Positions 16,928 to 25,875 of a DNA stretch of 64,000 nt are shown one piece after another. A program made the translations under genes and the position numbers. The notes under the pieces were generated by a model. The model was not told the origin of the DNA. It did no database searches and saw only the letters and a list, made by a program, of their open reading frames with translations. The DNA comes from Streptomyces aureoverticillatus (GTDB taxonomy: Bacteria > Actinomycetota > Actinomycetes > Streptomycetales > Streptomycetaceae), in the NCBI RefSeq assembly GCF_014649395.1, contig NZ_BMSY01000001.1:372001-436000 (forward strand), given 5' to 3'. Position 1 is the stretch's first letter. Each line of letters starts with the position of its first letter.

Positions 16928-18046
16928 TCACCGCAGGCGCGCCACCGCCGCCGCCACCCGCTCGTCCGTCGCCGTCATCGCCACCCGGACGAAGTCGCGC
17001 CCCGCCTCGCCGTAGAAGTCGCCGGGCGCCACCAGGATGCCGAGGGACGCGAGGTGGGCGACGGTGTCCCAGCAGGACTCGTCGCGGGTGGCCCACAGGT
17101 ACAGGCTCGCCTCGCTGTGCTCGATGCGGAACCCGTGACCGAGGAGCGCGTCGCGCAGGGCGGTGCGCCGGGCCGCGTACCGCTCGCGCTGCTCGTGCAC
17201 GTGCTGGTCGTCGCCGAGTGCCGCCACGACGGCGGCCTGGGTCGGCGCGGAGGTCATCATCCCGCCGTGCTTGCGGATCTGCAGCAGGTCGCCGAGCACG
17301 GCGGCGTCACCGGCCAGGAACGCCGCCCGGTAACCGGCGAGGTTCGAGCGCTTGGAGAGGGAGTGCACCGCGACGATGCCCTCGTACGAACCGCCGCACA
17401 CGTCCGGGTGCAGGACCGACGTCGGGTCCGCCTCCCAGCCGAGTTCCAGGTAGCACTCGTCGCTGACCAGGAGCACGCCGTGCTCGCGCGCCCAGGCCAC
17501 GACGCGCGTCAGCTCGTCCTTCGACAGCACACGGCCGGTCGGGTTGGAGGGCGAGTTGAGCCACAGGAGCTTCAGGCCCGTCGGGTCGAGGGCGGTCCCC
17601 GCGGCGGCGTCCGCGATGGTCTCCGTGTCGTACGTGACGTGCTCGGCACGGGCCAGGCGCGCCCCGACCTCGTACGTCGGATAGGCCAGACGCGGGTAGG
17701 CCACGGTGTCGCCGGGGCCGAGGCCGAGCTGGGTGGGGAGCCAGGCGACCAGTTCCTTGGAGCCGACGATCGGCAGCACGTTGTGGTGGGTGAGGCCGCG
17801 CGCGCCGAGGCGGCGGGCGCACCAGCCCGTGATCGCGTCCCGCAGTTCCGGGGTGCCCCACACCGTCGGATAGCCCGGCGAGTCGGCGGCCGCGATCAGC
17901 GCCTTCTGGATCAGCTCGGGCACCGGGTCGACCGGGGTGCCCACCGACAGGTCGACGATGCCGTCGGGGTGGGCGGCGGCCGTGGCCTTGTACGGCTCGA
18001 GCTTGTCCCAGGGGAAGGCGGGGAGGCGGTCGGAGACTGCTGACAC
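16928..18046 (-). CDS. dapC: Succinyldiaminopimelate transaminase
   Basis: A 372-residue PLP-dependent class I/II aminotransferase that aminates N-succinyl-2-amino-6-ketopimelate. The PLP lysine is K232 in 'HSLSKRSN', with 'NSPSNPTGRVL' and 'SDECYLELGW' upstream. 'VDLSVGTPVDPVP' at the N-terminus is typical of the actinobacterial DapC group (Rv1178, recalled). The GTG at 18044-18046 has GGAG 6 nt before it, while longer frames run into the ferredoxin gene. It lies 128 nt after the ferredoxin gene, the same order as fdxC-Rv1178. Confidence 0.92.
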   Translation of the reverse strand: MSAVSDRLPAFPWDKLEPYKATAAAHPDGIVDLSVGTPVDPVPELIQKALIAAADSPGYPTVWGTPELRDAITGWCARRLGARGLTHHNVLPIVGSKELVAWLPTQLGLGPGDTVAYPRLAYPTYEVGARLARAEHVTYDTETIADAAAGTALDPTGLKLLWLNSPSNPTGRVLSKDELTRVVAWAREHGVLLVSDECYLELGWEADPTSVLHPDVCGGSYEGIVAVHSLSKRSNLAGYRAAFLAGDAAVLGDLLQIRKHGGMMTSAPTQAAVVAALGDDQHVHEQRERYAARRTALRDALLGHGFRIEHSEASLYLWATRDESCWDTVAHLASLGILVAPGDFYGEAGRDFVRVAMTATDERVAAAVARLR

Positions 18047-18174
18047 GGACGGCTCCAGGGGTGCGTGATTCAGTACGAGACTCTGTACGAACGCGTGTGC
18101 AAGCGCTGTACAAACGCCCCGGTCCCGTACAGCGCGAAACGCCGTACGGGACCGGGGCGGCGCTCGGGCGGCCG

Positions 18175-18495
18175 CTACTGGTTCTGCGGCGGCAGCGCGG
18201 CGATGAAGGCGTGGTCGCGCTCGATCAGGCCGAGCTTGCTGGCGCCACCGGGCGAGCCGAGTTCGTCGAAGAACTCGACGTTCGCCTTGTAGTAGTCCTT
18301 CCACTCCTCCGGAGTGTCGTCCTCATAGAAGATCGCCTCGACCGGGCAGACCGGTTCGCAGGCTCCGCAGTCGACGCATTCGTCCGGGTGGATGTACAAG
18401 GACCGGTTGCCCTCGTAAATGCAGTCGACCGGGCACTCCTCGATGCACGCCTTGTCCTTGACGTCGACACAAGGCTGCGCGATGACGTAGGTCAC
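18175..18495 (-). CDS. fdxA: 7Fe ferredoxin
   Basis: A 106-residue cytosolic electron carrier with one [3Fe-4S] and one [4Fe-4S] cluster. The cysteine pattern C9-x7-C17-x3-C21-P and the C-x2-C-x2-C-x3-CP motif in 'CVDCGACEPVCP' are intact. The C-terminal extension 'DDTPEEWKDYYKANVEFF' is typical of actinobacterial FdxC/FdxA. It is the first gene before dapC. Confidence 0.95.
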   Translation of the reverse strand: MTYVIAQPCVDVKDKACIEECPVDCIYEGNRSLYIHPDECVDCGACEPVCPVEAIFYEDDTPEEWKDYYKANVEFFDELGSPGGASKLGLIERDHAFIAALPPQNQ

Positions 18496-18638
18496 GCTGT
18501 CGTTCCTCCTCGATACGGGCGTTGGCGGGCCGTCCTCAGGCTCCGCTCGCCTGGCGCGCGGGAGCGCGGCGTCGTCGATGCCCGCACCTAGTATCTCCGT
18601 TCCCGGGCATGATCCGAACAGGAGGGGCGTACAGAGCT

Positions 18639-19646
18639 GTGGAATTCACTGCGGGTGGCCGACTCGAAGTCCGAATTACCCCTTCTGACGTGGGCAAACG
18701 TGTCTCTGTCCGACGCGTGGACGAAGGTGGTGCTTCCGGCGGCGGGTTCACCGACACGGTGGGTGTTCTCGCATCGTGGAACGACGGTGTGTTGGTGATC
18801 ACACGACGGGACGGAGAAGTCGTCCGGATCGCGGAGCGGACGCTGGTCGCCGGGAAGACCGTGCCCGCCGCTCCGGCCCGGCGGCGCGGCCCCGCGGCGA
18901 CGTACGAGGAGCTGGCGCGGGTCACGGCGCGCGCCTGGCAGCCGGTGGAGAGCGAGCGGCTCGGCGGGTGGGAGCTGCGGGCTTCCTCGGGGTTCACGCG
19001 GCGGGCCAACTCCGTGCTGCCGCTTGCGGATCCGGACCGTCCGCTTGACGACGCGCTGGCGTTCGCGCGGCGCTGGTACGCCGACCGGGGGCTGCCCGCC
19101 TACGTACAGACCGCGACCGGCGCCGCGGGCACGCAGGAGCTGCTCTGCGCCGCGTTGGCGGACCGCGGCTGGGAGCGTGAGGTCAGCGCCGAGGTGTGGG
19201 TCGGCGGGCTCGCGCCGGTCGGGGACCTCGACGCGGACGCGGACCGCGTGGTCCTCTCGCGGACCGTGGACGAGGCGTGGCTCGGCCGCTACCAGCGGTC
19301 CGGGGAGCCGGGGCCGCACGTGCTGGAGGTGCTGACGAGCGGGCCGTCGGTGTGGTTCGCCGCCGTGCCCGGCGCGGACGGGCCGCCCGCGGCGATCGGG
19401 CGGTGCGTGGTCGACGGGCGCTGGGCGGGCTTCATGGCGGTCGAGGTGGATCCGGCGCGGCGGCGCGCGGGCCTGGCCACGGCCGTGATGACGGCGCTGG
19501 CACGGCGTGCGCTCGACGAGGGCGCGTCGGCCGCGTGGCTCCAGGTGGAGGAGGACAACGGCGGCGCGCGGGCGCTGTACGAGGGAATGGGCTTCGCGGC
19601 GCACCACAGCTACCACCACTACCGGGAGCCTGGTAGCACGGCGTGA
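18639..19646 (+). CDS. GNAT-family N-acetyltransferase with N-terminal regulatory-like domain
   Basis: A 335-residue protein in two parts. Residues 1 to about 90 are a small beta-rich domain ('GKRVSVRRVDEGG', 'VLVITRRDGEVVRIAE'). The rest is a double-GNAT region ending with an acetyl-CoA site 'VDPARRRAGLATAVMTAL' and 'LYEGMGFAAHHSYHHYRE'. I chose the GTG at 18639 because GGAGGGG lies 11 nt upstream. An in-frame ATG at 18609 lacks a ribosome site. The substrate is unknown. It diverges from the ferredoxin gene. Confidence 0.85.
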   Translation: MEFTAGGRLEVRITPSDVGKRVSVRRVDEGGASGGGFTDTVGVLASWNDGVLVITRRDGEVVRIAERTLVAGKTVPAAPARRRGPAATYEELARVTARAWQPVESERLGGWELRASSGFTRRANSVLPLADPDRPLDDALAFARRWYADRGLPAYVQTATGAAGTQELLCAALADRGWEREVSAEVWVGGLAPVGDLDADADRVVLSRTVDEAWLGRYQRSGEPGPHVLEVLTSGPSVWFAAVPGADGPPAAIGRCVVDGRWAGFMAVEVDPARRRAGLATAVMTALARRALDEGASAAWLQVEEDNGGARALYEGMGFAAHHSYHHYREPGSTA

Positions 19647-19923
19647 CACGCGGGGTGGCACGGCGTGACGGAAATGGCCAAAAACGCCAAGACGCGGATG
19701 GTCCGGGCAGCGAAGAGTGCGGGCGGCGAGCGCGGGCATGAGCGGTGCGATATGGCCAGTCAACGGTGGTACCCGCGCTTACGGCTAAGGTCCCACGGGA
19801 ATTTGCCTCTCCGGCAACGAGACCGGCGGCACCCACGACCGCACCCGCACGACCGCACGGACGAACCCCCACCGGCCAATCCACCGGTGCCAGACAGACC
19901 AGACAGAAACGACAGAGGCACGG

Positions 19924-20778
19924 ATGCGCGCACAGCCCGCGAAGTCCAGTGAATGGCGGCGCAGGTTCGCCGACGAGGCCAGGTCCGAGCGGCCCGACCT
20001 GTCCTTGCTGTGCCTGCTGCTGAGCGGGGAGGCGGACCCGGAGCTGGACGAGGCGGGCATCGACGCGGCGCAGATCCAGCTCGACACGCTCGCCGGAGAG
20101 CTGCCCTTTCGGCCGGGCGGACCGCGCGAGTGGGCGTCGGCGGTCGCCGAACTCCTGGGCGGGCGGCACGGGTTCCACGGCACCGTGGCCGACTACCAGC
20201 GCCTGGAGTCGTCGCTGCTGCACCAGGTCCTGCGGCGCGGGCGCGGCCTGCCGATCCTGCTCTCCGTCGTCTGGATCGAGGTGGCGCGCCGCGCCGGCGC
20301 CCCGGTGTACGGCGTCGCGCTGCCCGGCCACTTCGTCGTCGGCTTCGGCGCCCCCGACGCGTACGGCAAGCCGGAGCAGGTGCTCGCCGACCCGTTCAAC
20401 GGCGGGCGGCTGCTGTCCACCGACGACGCCGAGCAGCTGGTCGCGCAGACGTCGGGCGGCAGGCTGAACCCCTCGCTCCTGACGGCGGCCGACCCGCTGA
20501 ACATCATGCTGCGCATCCTCAACAACATCCGCGCCTGGGCCGCGGCCCGCTCCGAGCGCTCGCACGTGGCGCTCTGGGCCCTCGAACTGTCCCTGCTGCT
20601 GCCCGCGCACCCGGCGCGGCTGCGCTACGAACGCGCCCAGTTGCTCGTCGAGCGCGGCGACTTCCTCGCGGGGGCGCGGGGCCTCGACGAGTACGCCGAG
20701 GTGGTGGCGTCGATCGAGCCGACCACGGCGGAGCGGGTGCGGCTGGAAGCGCGGGCGGCACGGGCGAAGCTCAACTGA
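19924..20778 (+). CDS. SirB1-type transglutaminase-like protein, copy 1
   Basis: A 284-residue soluble protein of the Transglut_core2/SirB1 group: helical N-terminus, core 'YQRLESSLLHQVLRRGRGLP' and 'YGVALPGHFVVGF', then a TPR-like C-terminal helical region ('RYERAQLLVERGDFLAGARG'). The expected catalytic Cys is replaced (SSLLHQV), while the His in 'GHFVVG' is present, as in many non-enzymatic SirB1 homologues. AGAGG precedes the ATG. A paralogue follows 182 nt downstream. Confidence 0.88.
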   Translation: MRAQPAKSSEWRRRFADEARSERPDLSLLCLLLSGEADPELDEAGIDAAQIQLDTLAGELPFRPGGPREWASAVAELLGGRHGFHGTVADYQRLESSLLHQVLRRGRGLPILLSVVWIEVARRAGAPVYGVALPGHFVVGFGAPDAYGKPEQVLADPFNGGRLLSTDDAEQLVAQTSGGRLNPSLLTAADPLNIMLRILNNIRAWAAARSERSHVALWALELSLLLPAHPARLRYERAQLLVERGDFLAGARGLDEYAEVVASIEPTTAERVRLEARAARAKLN

Positions 20779-20960
20779 GGCGGTGCGTCTCCTGCGGGGG
20801 GCGCCTCCTGCCCGGGGCCCCCACGGGTGCACCTCCTACGGGTGCATCTCCTACGTACGAGGTGGACGGCTCGCCCCCGCAGCCCGGCGGCACCCGGTGG
20901 CGTACCGCTTGGGCGTCGCAACGACCGGTAGCGATCGGTCCGGCCGGGCACGAGGGACGT

Positions 20961-21878
20961 ATGCACCCCCGACCTGCCCCCGCCACTCGGTGGCGCCGGG
21001 CCTTCGCCGCCGAGGCCAGGGCCGAGCGGCCCGATCTCGCGCGGCTGTGCCTGCTGATCGGCGCGGAGGCGGATCCGGCGCTCGACGACCCGGGCATGGC
21101 GGCGGCACGGCGAACCCTCGACCGGCTCGCGGCCCTGCTGCCCGCCGGGCCGGGATGCCCGCGCGCGTGGGCGGCCGCGGTCGCCGAACTGCTCGGCGCG
21201 CGCTGCGGGTTCAGGGGCCGTCCCGGGGACTACCAGCGCCTGGAGTCGTCGCTGCTGCACCAGGTCCTGCGGCGCGGGCGCGGCCTGCCGATCCTGCTCT
21301 CCGTCGTCTGGATCGAGGTGGCACGGCGCGCCGGCGCCCCGGTGTACGGCGTCGCGCTGCCCGGCCACTTCGTCGTCGGCTTCGGCACACGGGGCGTCTG
21401 CGCCCAGGGGGCATGCGGCGCGTACGGCGGCTGCGGTACCGGCGGTGTCCAGGGCGCCCGGGGCGCGTACGAGGAGCGGGTGCTGGCCGATCCGTTCGGC
21501 GGAGGGCGGGTACTGAGCCGTACGGACACGCAGTTGCTGGTGGCGGGGGCCACGGGGGCGCCGCTGGACGCCGCGATGCTGCGGCCCGTCGGTGTGCTGG
21601 ACATCGTGCGGCGCGTCCTCAACAACATCCGCGTGTGGGCCGCCACCCGCCCCGAGCGCTCCGACGTCGCCCTGTGGGCCGTCGAGCTGTCCCTGCTGCT
21701 TCCCGCGCCCGCGGACCGGCTGCGCTACGACCGCGCCCAGCTCCTCGTCCAGCGCGGCGACTTCCGCACGGGTGCCGCCGAACTCGACACGTACGCCGAG
21801 GCGCTGGCCGCCACGGACGAGGCGGCGGCGGACGGGGTGCGTCGGCAGGCGCGGGCCGCGCGGGCGCGGATGAATTAG
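20961..21878 (+). CDS. SirB1-type transglutaminase-like protein, copy 2
   Basis: A 305-residue tandem paralogue of the preceding gene with the same domain order. It differs by a Gly/Cys/Ala-rich insertion after 'GHFVVGFGT' ('CAQGACGAYGGCGTGG', about residues 147-170) and a more diverged N-terminus. The central 159 nt are nearly identical to copy 1. The ATG at 20961 follows GAGGG by 4 nt. The frame is open upstream, but that part is antisense to nothing known and reads through copy 1. The function is unknown. Confidence 0.85.
   Translation: MHPRPAPATRWRRAFAAEARAERPDLARLCLLIGAEADPALDDPGMAAARRTLDRLAALLPAGPGCPRAWAAAVAELLGARCGFRGRPGDYQRLESSLLHQVLRRGRGLPILLSVVWIEVARRAGAPVYGVALPGHFVVGFGTRGVCAQGACGAYGGCGTGGVQGARGAYEERVLADPFGGGRVLSRTDTQLLVAGATGAPLDAAMLRPVGVLDIVRRVLNNIRVWAATRPERSDVALWAVELSLLLPAPADRLRYDRAQLLVQRGDFRTGAAELDTYAEALAATDEAAADGVRRQARAARARMN
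21228..21386. repeat. Near-identical block shared with 20191-20349
   Basis: These 159 nt match 20191-20349 at all but two positions, including synonymous third positions, while flanking parts of the two paralogues differ substantially. This indicates recent gene conversion or recent partial duplication. Confidence 0.9.
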
Positions 21879-22011
21879 GCGCTCCGCAGCAGGTGCCGCG
21901 ATGGGCCGTCTTTGCTCTGCGGGCGCATCTTGGCTGGTCGCGCCCGCGCGGCGGAGCCGCATGTGTCAGGGCCCCGCGCCCCTTCAGGGCGCGGGTCCCC
22001 CTGCGACCGGC

Positions 22012-22689
22012 TCAGAGCCAGCCCTTCTCGCGTGCGATGCCGACCGCCTCCGCGCGGTTGCGGGCCGCCAGCTTCTGGATGGCCGTCGACAGGTAGTTGC
22101 GGACCGTGCCCTGGGAGAGGTGCAGGGCGGCGGCGAGCTCGGCGTTCGTGGCGCCGTCGGCGGCGGCGCGCAGGATCTCGCGCTCGCGGTCCGTCAGCGG
22201 GTTGGCGCCCTCGGCCAGGGCGGCGGCCGCCAGCGTGGGATCGATGACGCGCTCCCCCGCGAGCACCCGGCGCACCGCGTCGGCGAGCTGGGCCGCGGGC
22301 GCGTCCTTGACCAGGAAGGCGACCGCCCCGGCCTCCATGGCGCTGCGCAGATAGCCGGGCCGCCCGAACGTGGTGAGCACGACGACCTTCAGCTCCGGCA
22401 GCGCGGCCCGCAGCTCCGCGGCCGCCTCGATGCCGGTCCGCCCCGGCATCTCGATGTCCAGGAGCGCCACGTCCACGGCGTGCGCGCGGGCGGCCGCCAG
22501 GACCTCGTCGCCCCGGGCCGCCTGCGCGACGACCTCGATGTCCGGCTCCAGGCCGAGCAGCGCCGCGAGCGCCTCGCGGACCATCGACTGGTCCTCGGCG
22601 AGGAGCACCCGGATGGGGCGCCCACCGGTGGCGGTGGGGCCGTCGGGCGCGGGCCCGGTGTCCTCCGCGGGGCTGTGCGTGCCGGTCAT
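22012..22689 (-). CDS. NarL/LuxR-type response regulator
   Basis: A 225-residue two-component regulator. The receiver domain (about 25-140) has phospho-acceptor D78 in 'ALLDIEMPGRTG' and the conserved Lys in 'FLVKDAPAAQ'. The LuxR helix-turn-helix is at about 160-220 ('LTDREREILRAAADGATNAELA'). The first 25 residues are a variable extension. The start overlaps the kinase stop by 4 nt (ATGA). With the kinase and the ABC exporter it forms one operon and probably controls the exporter genes. Confidence 0.93.
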   Translation of the reverse strand: MTGTHSPAEDTGPAPDGPTATGGRPIRVLLAEDQSMVREALAALLGLEPDIEVVAQAARGDEVLAAARAHAVDVALLDIEMPGRTGIEAAAELRAALPELKVVVLTTFGRPGYLRSAMEAGAVAFLVKDAPAAQLADAVRRVLAGERVIDPTLAAAALAEGANPLTDREREILRAAADGATNAELAAALHLSQGTVRNYLSTAIQKLAARNRAEAVGIAREKGWL

Positions 22690-24017
22690 GCGGACGATCC
22701 TAAGGCGGTGGGGGTGGCCCGCTCCGCCGGGTCCGGCCCCGCCGGTACGCGCGCGACGAGCCGGAATCCCGGCCGGTCGGCGCCCTGCCGCCGCGCGCCG
22801 CGGCCGCCCCCTGTACCGGTGCCCGACGTGACGTCGAGGGCGCCGCCGACCGCCTCAAGGCGCTCCGTGAGCCCCGTCAGGCCGTTCCCGTGGCCGCTGC
22901 CGGGCGCGAGGCCCACGCCGTCGTCCTCGACCACCAGCTCCAGGACGGGGCCGGCGAGGGTCTGGCGGCGGGTGAGGGTGACCGCGCAGCGACGGGCGGA
23001 GCTGTGCCGTACGACGTTGGTGACGGCCTCACGCAGCGCCCAGGCGAGGGCGGCCTCACGCTCCTCCTGAGGCAGTCGCTCCCCGCCGGACACGCGCTCC
23101 TCGTCGGCCTCATGCCTCCCCTCTTCCCCGTCTTCCCCAGCCCCGGGCACCTCCAGCGGAACGTCCGCCTCGATCCCCGCCGCGGTGAGGGCCGTCCGGG
23201 CCGCGGCCAGCTGGCCGGACAGGGTGAGCCTGCGGTAGCCGGTGACGGCCTCGCGCACGTCCACCAGGGCCTGGCGGCTGACCTGTTCGATGTCCGCCAC
23301 CTGCTGGGCGGCCCGGTCCGGGTGGGCGGGGAGCATCCGCCCGGCCAGCTCGCTCTTCAGCGTGATCAGCGACAGGGAGTGGCCCAGCAGGTCGTGCAGA
23401 TCGCGGGCCAGGCGCAACCGCTCCTCGTTGGCGGCCAGCTGGGCGACCGTCGCCCGTGCCTGGCGCAGCTCGACCGTCGTACGGATCAGATGGCGTACGC
23501 CGCTCATCGCGAACCCGACGAGGAAGGTCGTCACGCCGAGTCCGGTGACCATGTCGGCCACCCCCACCCCTTGGGCGTACACGCCGATGACCAGCATCAG
23601 CGCGGTGACGGACGGGATCACCCACAGCGCCTGCCGCATCGGCAGGACCGCGCCCGCCGACACCGCGACGTACACCCACAGGCCGAGCCAGGCGGCGTCC
23701 ATGCCGGTCGACAGGGCGGCCGCGAGGGCCACGAGCGCCCCGTACGTGACGTACACCCAGCGCCAGACGAGCACCCTCGTCGTGTAGCGGAAGACCAGGA
23801 CGAGGTAGCAGGCGATGAACGCGGCGAGGCCGAGCGAGCCGAGCACGGTCGCCGCCGCGGAGCGGCCGCCGTCCGCCAGGTCCTTCACCGGCGCCGCCAT
23901 GAAGACCAGCCAGATGCCGATCCAGGCGAGCTTCGCGCGGGCCGCGCGGCGGTCCGTGGGCGCGCGGCCGAAGCTGTGCATGGGGTGGTGGCGCTCGAGG
24001 TGCGGTCGCTCTGTCAC
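22686..24017 (-). CDS. Sensor histidine kinase (HisKA_3 type)
   Basis: A 443-residue membrane kinase. About six hydrophobic helices occupy residues 30-170, with essentially no extracellular loop, typical of intramembrane-sensing DesK/LiaS-like kinases. The DHp domain has phospho-acceptor H208 in 'ARDLHDLLGHSLSL'. The HATPase domain is at about 330-430 ('VEDDGVGLAPGSGHGNGLTGL'), interrupted by a Glu-rich linker near 280-300. The GTG at 24017 overlaps the permease stop (GTGA). Confidence 0.92.
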   Translation of the reverse strand: MTERPHLERHHPMHSFGRAPTDRRAARAKLAWIGIWLVFMAAPVKDLADGGRSAAATVLGSLGLAAFIACYLVLVFRYTTRVLVWRWVYVTYGALVALAAALSTGMDAAWLGLWVYVAVSAGAVLPMRQALWVIPSVTALMLVIGVYAQGVGVADMVTGLGVTTFLVGFAMSGVRHLIRTTVELRQARATVAQLAANEERLRLARDLHDLLGHSLSLITLKSELAGRMLPAHPDRAAQQVADIEQVSRQALVDVREAVTGYRRLTLSGQLAAARTALTAAGIEADVPLEVPGAGEDGEEGRHEADEERVSGGERLPQEEREAALAWALREAVTNVVRHSSARRCAVTLTRRQTLAGPVLELVVEDDGVGLAPGSGHGNGLTGLTERLEAVGGALDVTSGTGTGGGRGARRQGADRPGFRLVARVPAGPDPAERATPTALGSSA

Positions 24018-24793
24018 GCCTTCAGTGTGTCCTTCCGGTACAGCCACGCGGCGCCCGCCGCGAACGCCGCGAAGTACGCCACGAGCAGCGCGACGTCGCC
24101 CGCGTGCGGCGCGTCGCCCAGCTCGATGGCCCGGCCGAGCGCGGCGTACGCGTGCGTCGGCGTCCAGTCCGCCAGGCCCTGCAGCCAGCCCGGGAACGTC
24201 GCCGTCGGCATCCACAGCCCGCCGAGCATCGAGAGCCCGAAGTAAAGGATCATCGTGACCGGCCGCACCGCGTCGCCCGTCGCGAGATAGCCGACGGCCA
24301 CGCCGAGCGCGGCGAAACAGAGGCTGCCCGCCCAGATGGCCCCGGTGAGCGCGAGCCACTGCCAGGCGTCCAGGCGGACGTCCTTGACCAGGGCGGCGAC
24401 CACGAACACGACCACGATCGACGGCAGGCTGACCACGGCCGCGCTCGCCGTCTTGGCGAGCACATAGCCGCGGCCCGGCAGGCTCGTCAGCCTGAGCTGG
24501 CGCACCCAGCCGCTCTGCCGCTCCTTCGCGATGCGCTCGCTGTTGCCCATCAGGACGGCCGTGAGCGCGCCGAACGACGCCATCGAGACCATCATGAACG
24601 CGGGCATCCCGAGACCGCTGTCGCCGACCTTCGTGGTGGCGTCCGTGCCGCCCGCGATGATCAAGAAGAGCATCGCCGGATAGAGCACGGAGAAGAACAG
24701 GAACTTCTTGTTCCGCAGGGAGCGGATCAGCTCCAGCTTGACGAGGGCCGCTGAGGTGAGGCTTGAGTTGAGGCCCGGGTTGGGGTTCGTCAT
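24014..24793 (-). CDS. ABC-2 type export permease
   Basis: A 259-residue permease with six membrane helices and the ABC-2 signature region 'YFGLSMLGGLWMPTATFPGWLQ'. It overlaps the ATPase gene by 4 nt, so the two make one exporter. Such BcrA/DrrAB-like exporters next to LiaSR-like systems often give resistance to cell-envelope antibiotics. That role is inferred from context. Confidence 0.92.
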   Translation of the reverse strand: MTNPNPGLNSSLTSAALVKLELIRSLRNKKFLFFSVLYPAMLFLIIAGGTDATTKVGDSGLGMPAFMMVSMASFGALTAVLMGNSERIAKERQSGWVRQLRLTSLPGRGYVLAKTASAAVVSLPSIVVVFVVAALVKDVRLDAWQWLALTGAIWAGSLCFAALGVAVGYLATGDAVRPVTMILYFGLSMLGGLWMPTATFPGWLQGLADWTPTHAYAALGRAIELGDAPHAGDVALLVAYFAAFAAGAAWLYRKDTLKA

Positions 24794-25773
24794 GCCGCCT
24801 TCGCCTCCTCCGCCGCCGTGATCGCGACGAACGCCTGCTCCAGGCCGAGGCCCGCGACCTCCAGGTTGCGGGGGTAGACGCCGAGGCCGTACAGCGCGTG
24901 CACGGTCGCGTCGGCGTCCGTCGACTGGAGCCGGACCGTGTGCCCGGACACGTCGACCGTCGACAGGAACGGCAGCTCCCGCAACCGCTGTTCGAGGCCC
25001 GGGTCGCCCGCGCGCAGCTCTTCCAGGTCGAAGCTGACCTTGCGGGCTCCCGCCCTCGCCTTGATCTCGGCCGCCGTGCCGTCCGCGAGGAGCCGGCCGC
25101 GGTGCAGCACCAGGACCCGGTCCGCGATCGCGTCGGCCTCCTCCAGGTAGTGGGTGGCGAACAGGACCGCGCGGCCCTGGTCCGCCTGCTCCCGCATGGT
25201 CGCCCAGAAGGCCTGGCGCGCCGTCACGTCCATGCCGGTCGTCGGCTCGTCCAGGACGACCAGGTCGTTGGCGCCCGCCGTGGCCAGCGCGAACCGCACG
25301 CGCTGCTGCTGGCCCCCGGAGAGCTTGTCGACCTTGCGGTCGGCCAGCTGGGTGATGCCCGCGTGGGCCAGCACCTCGTCCACCCGGTACGGCCGCGGAT
25401 GCAGGGCGCAGGCGAGGCGGACGAGTTCGCGGACGGTGACCTCGTCCATGAGTCCGCCGCTCTGCAGCATCGCGCCGACCCGCCCCGCGGTGATGGCCTC
25501 CCGCGGGCTGGTGCCGAACACGCTCACCGTGCCGCTGTCCGGGCGGCGCAGGCCGAGCAGCAGGTCGAGCGTGGACGACTTGCCCGCGCCGTTCGGCCCG
25601 AGCAGCGCCACCGTCTCGCCGGGATACAGGTCGAGGCTGAGACCGTCGACGGCCCGCACCTCGCCGTAGGCCTTGGTCACCCGCTGGAAGCTCACCGCGC
25701 TCACCGCGCTCGCGGCCGGGCCGGTCGCCCGGCCCGCCGCGTTCCTTGTCACTGTCGTCGTCATGCCCACCAT
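24790..25773 (-). CDS. ABC exporter ATP-binding protein (DrrA/BcrA type)
   Basis: A 327-residue ATPase with Walker A 'LLGPNGAGKSSTLDLL', signature 'KLSGGQQQRV', Walker B 'LVVLDEPTTGMD' and switch His in 'LFATHYLEEAD'. The C-terminal 100 residues form the extension common in antibiotic-exporter ATPases. ATG codons at 25773 and 25764 are both possible starts. It is the first gene of the operon with permease, kinase and regulator. A short repeat (GACATCCGCATGACAGATGTCATGCGG) motif pair near 25817-25845 lies just upstream and could be its operator. Confidence 0.92.
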   Translation of the reverse strand: MVGMTTTVTRNAAGRATGPAASAVSAVSFQRVTKAYGEVRAVDGLSLDLYPGETVALLGPNGAGKSSTLDLLLGLRRPDSGTVSVFGTSPREAITAGRVGAMLQSGGLMDEVTVRELVRLACALHPRPYRVDEVLAHAGITQLADRKVDKLSGGQQQRVRFALATAGANDLVVLDEPTTGMDVTARQAFWATMREQADQGRAVLFATHYLEEADAIADRVLVLHRGRLLADGTAAEIKARAGARKVSFDLEELRAGDPGLEQRLRELPFLSTVDVSGHTVRLQSTDADATVHALYGLGVYPRNLEVAGLGLEQAFVAITAAEEAKAA

Positions 25774-25816
25774 CGTTGCTGGCCAGAGCGGTGCGGCGGC
25801 AGTGTCGGGTGTGGTG

Positions 25817-25845
25817 ACATCCGCATGACAGATGTCATGCGGACG
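25817..25845. promoter_or_regulatory. Repeated CATGACA/TGTCATG elements upstream of the exporter operon
   Basis: CGCATGACAGATGTCATGCG is a near-perfect inverted repeat (CGCATGACA / TGTCATGCG around GA) about 50-70 nt upstream of the start at 25773. Its position suits an operator for the operon's own response regulator. Confidence 0.6.
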
Positions 25846-25875
25846 GGGTGACAGGGAGCGCCCGAAGGGGGGGCG

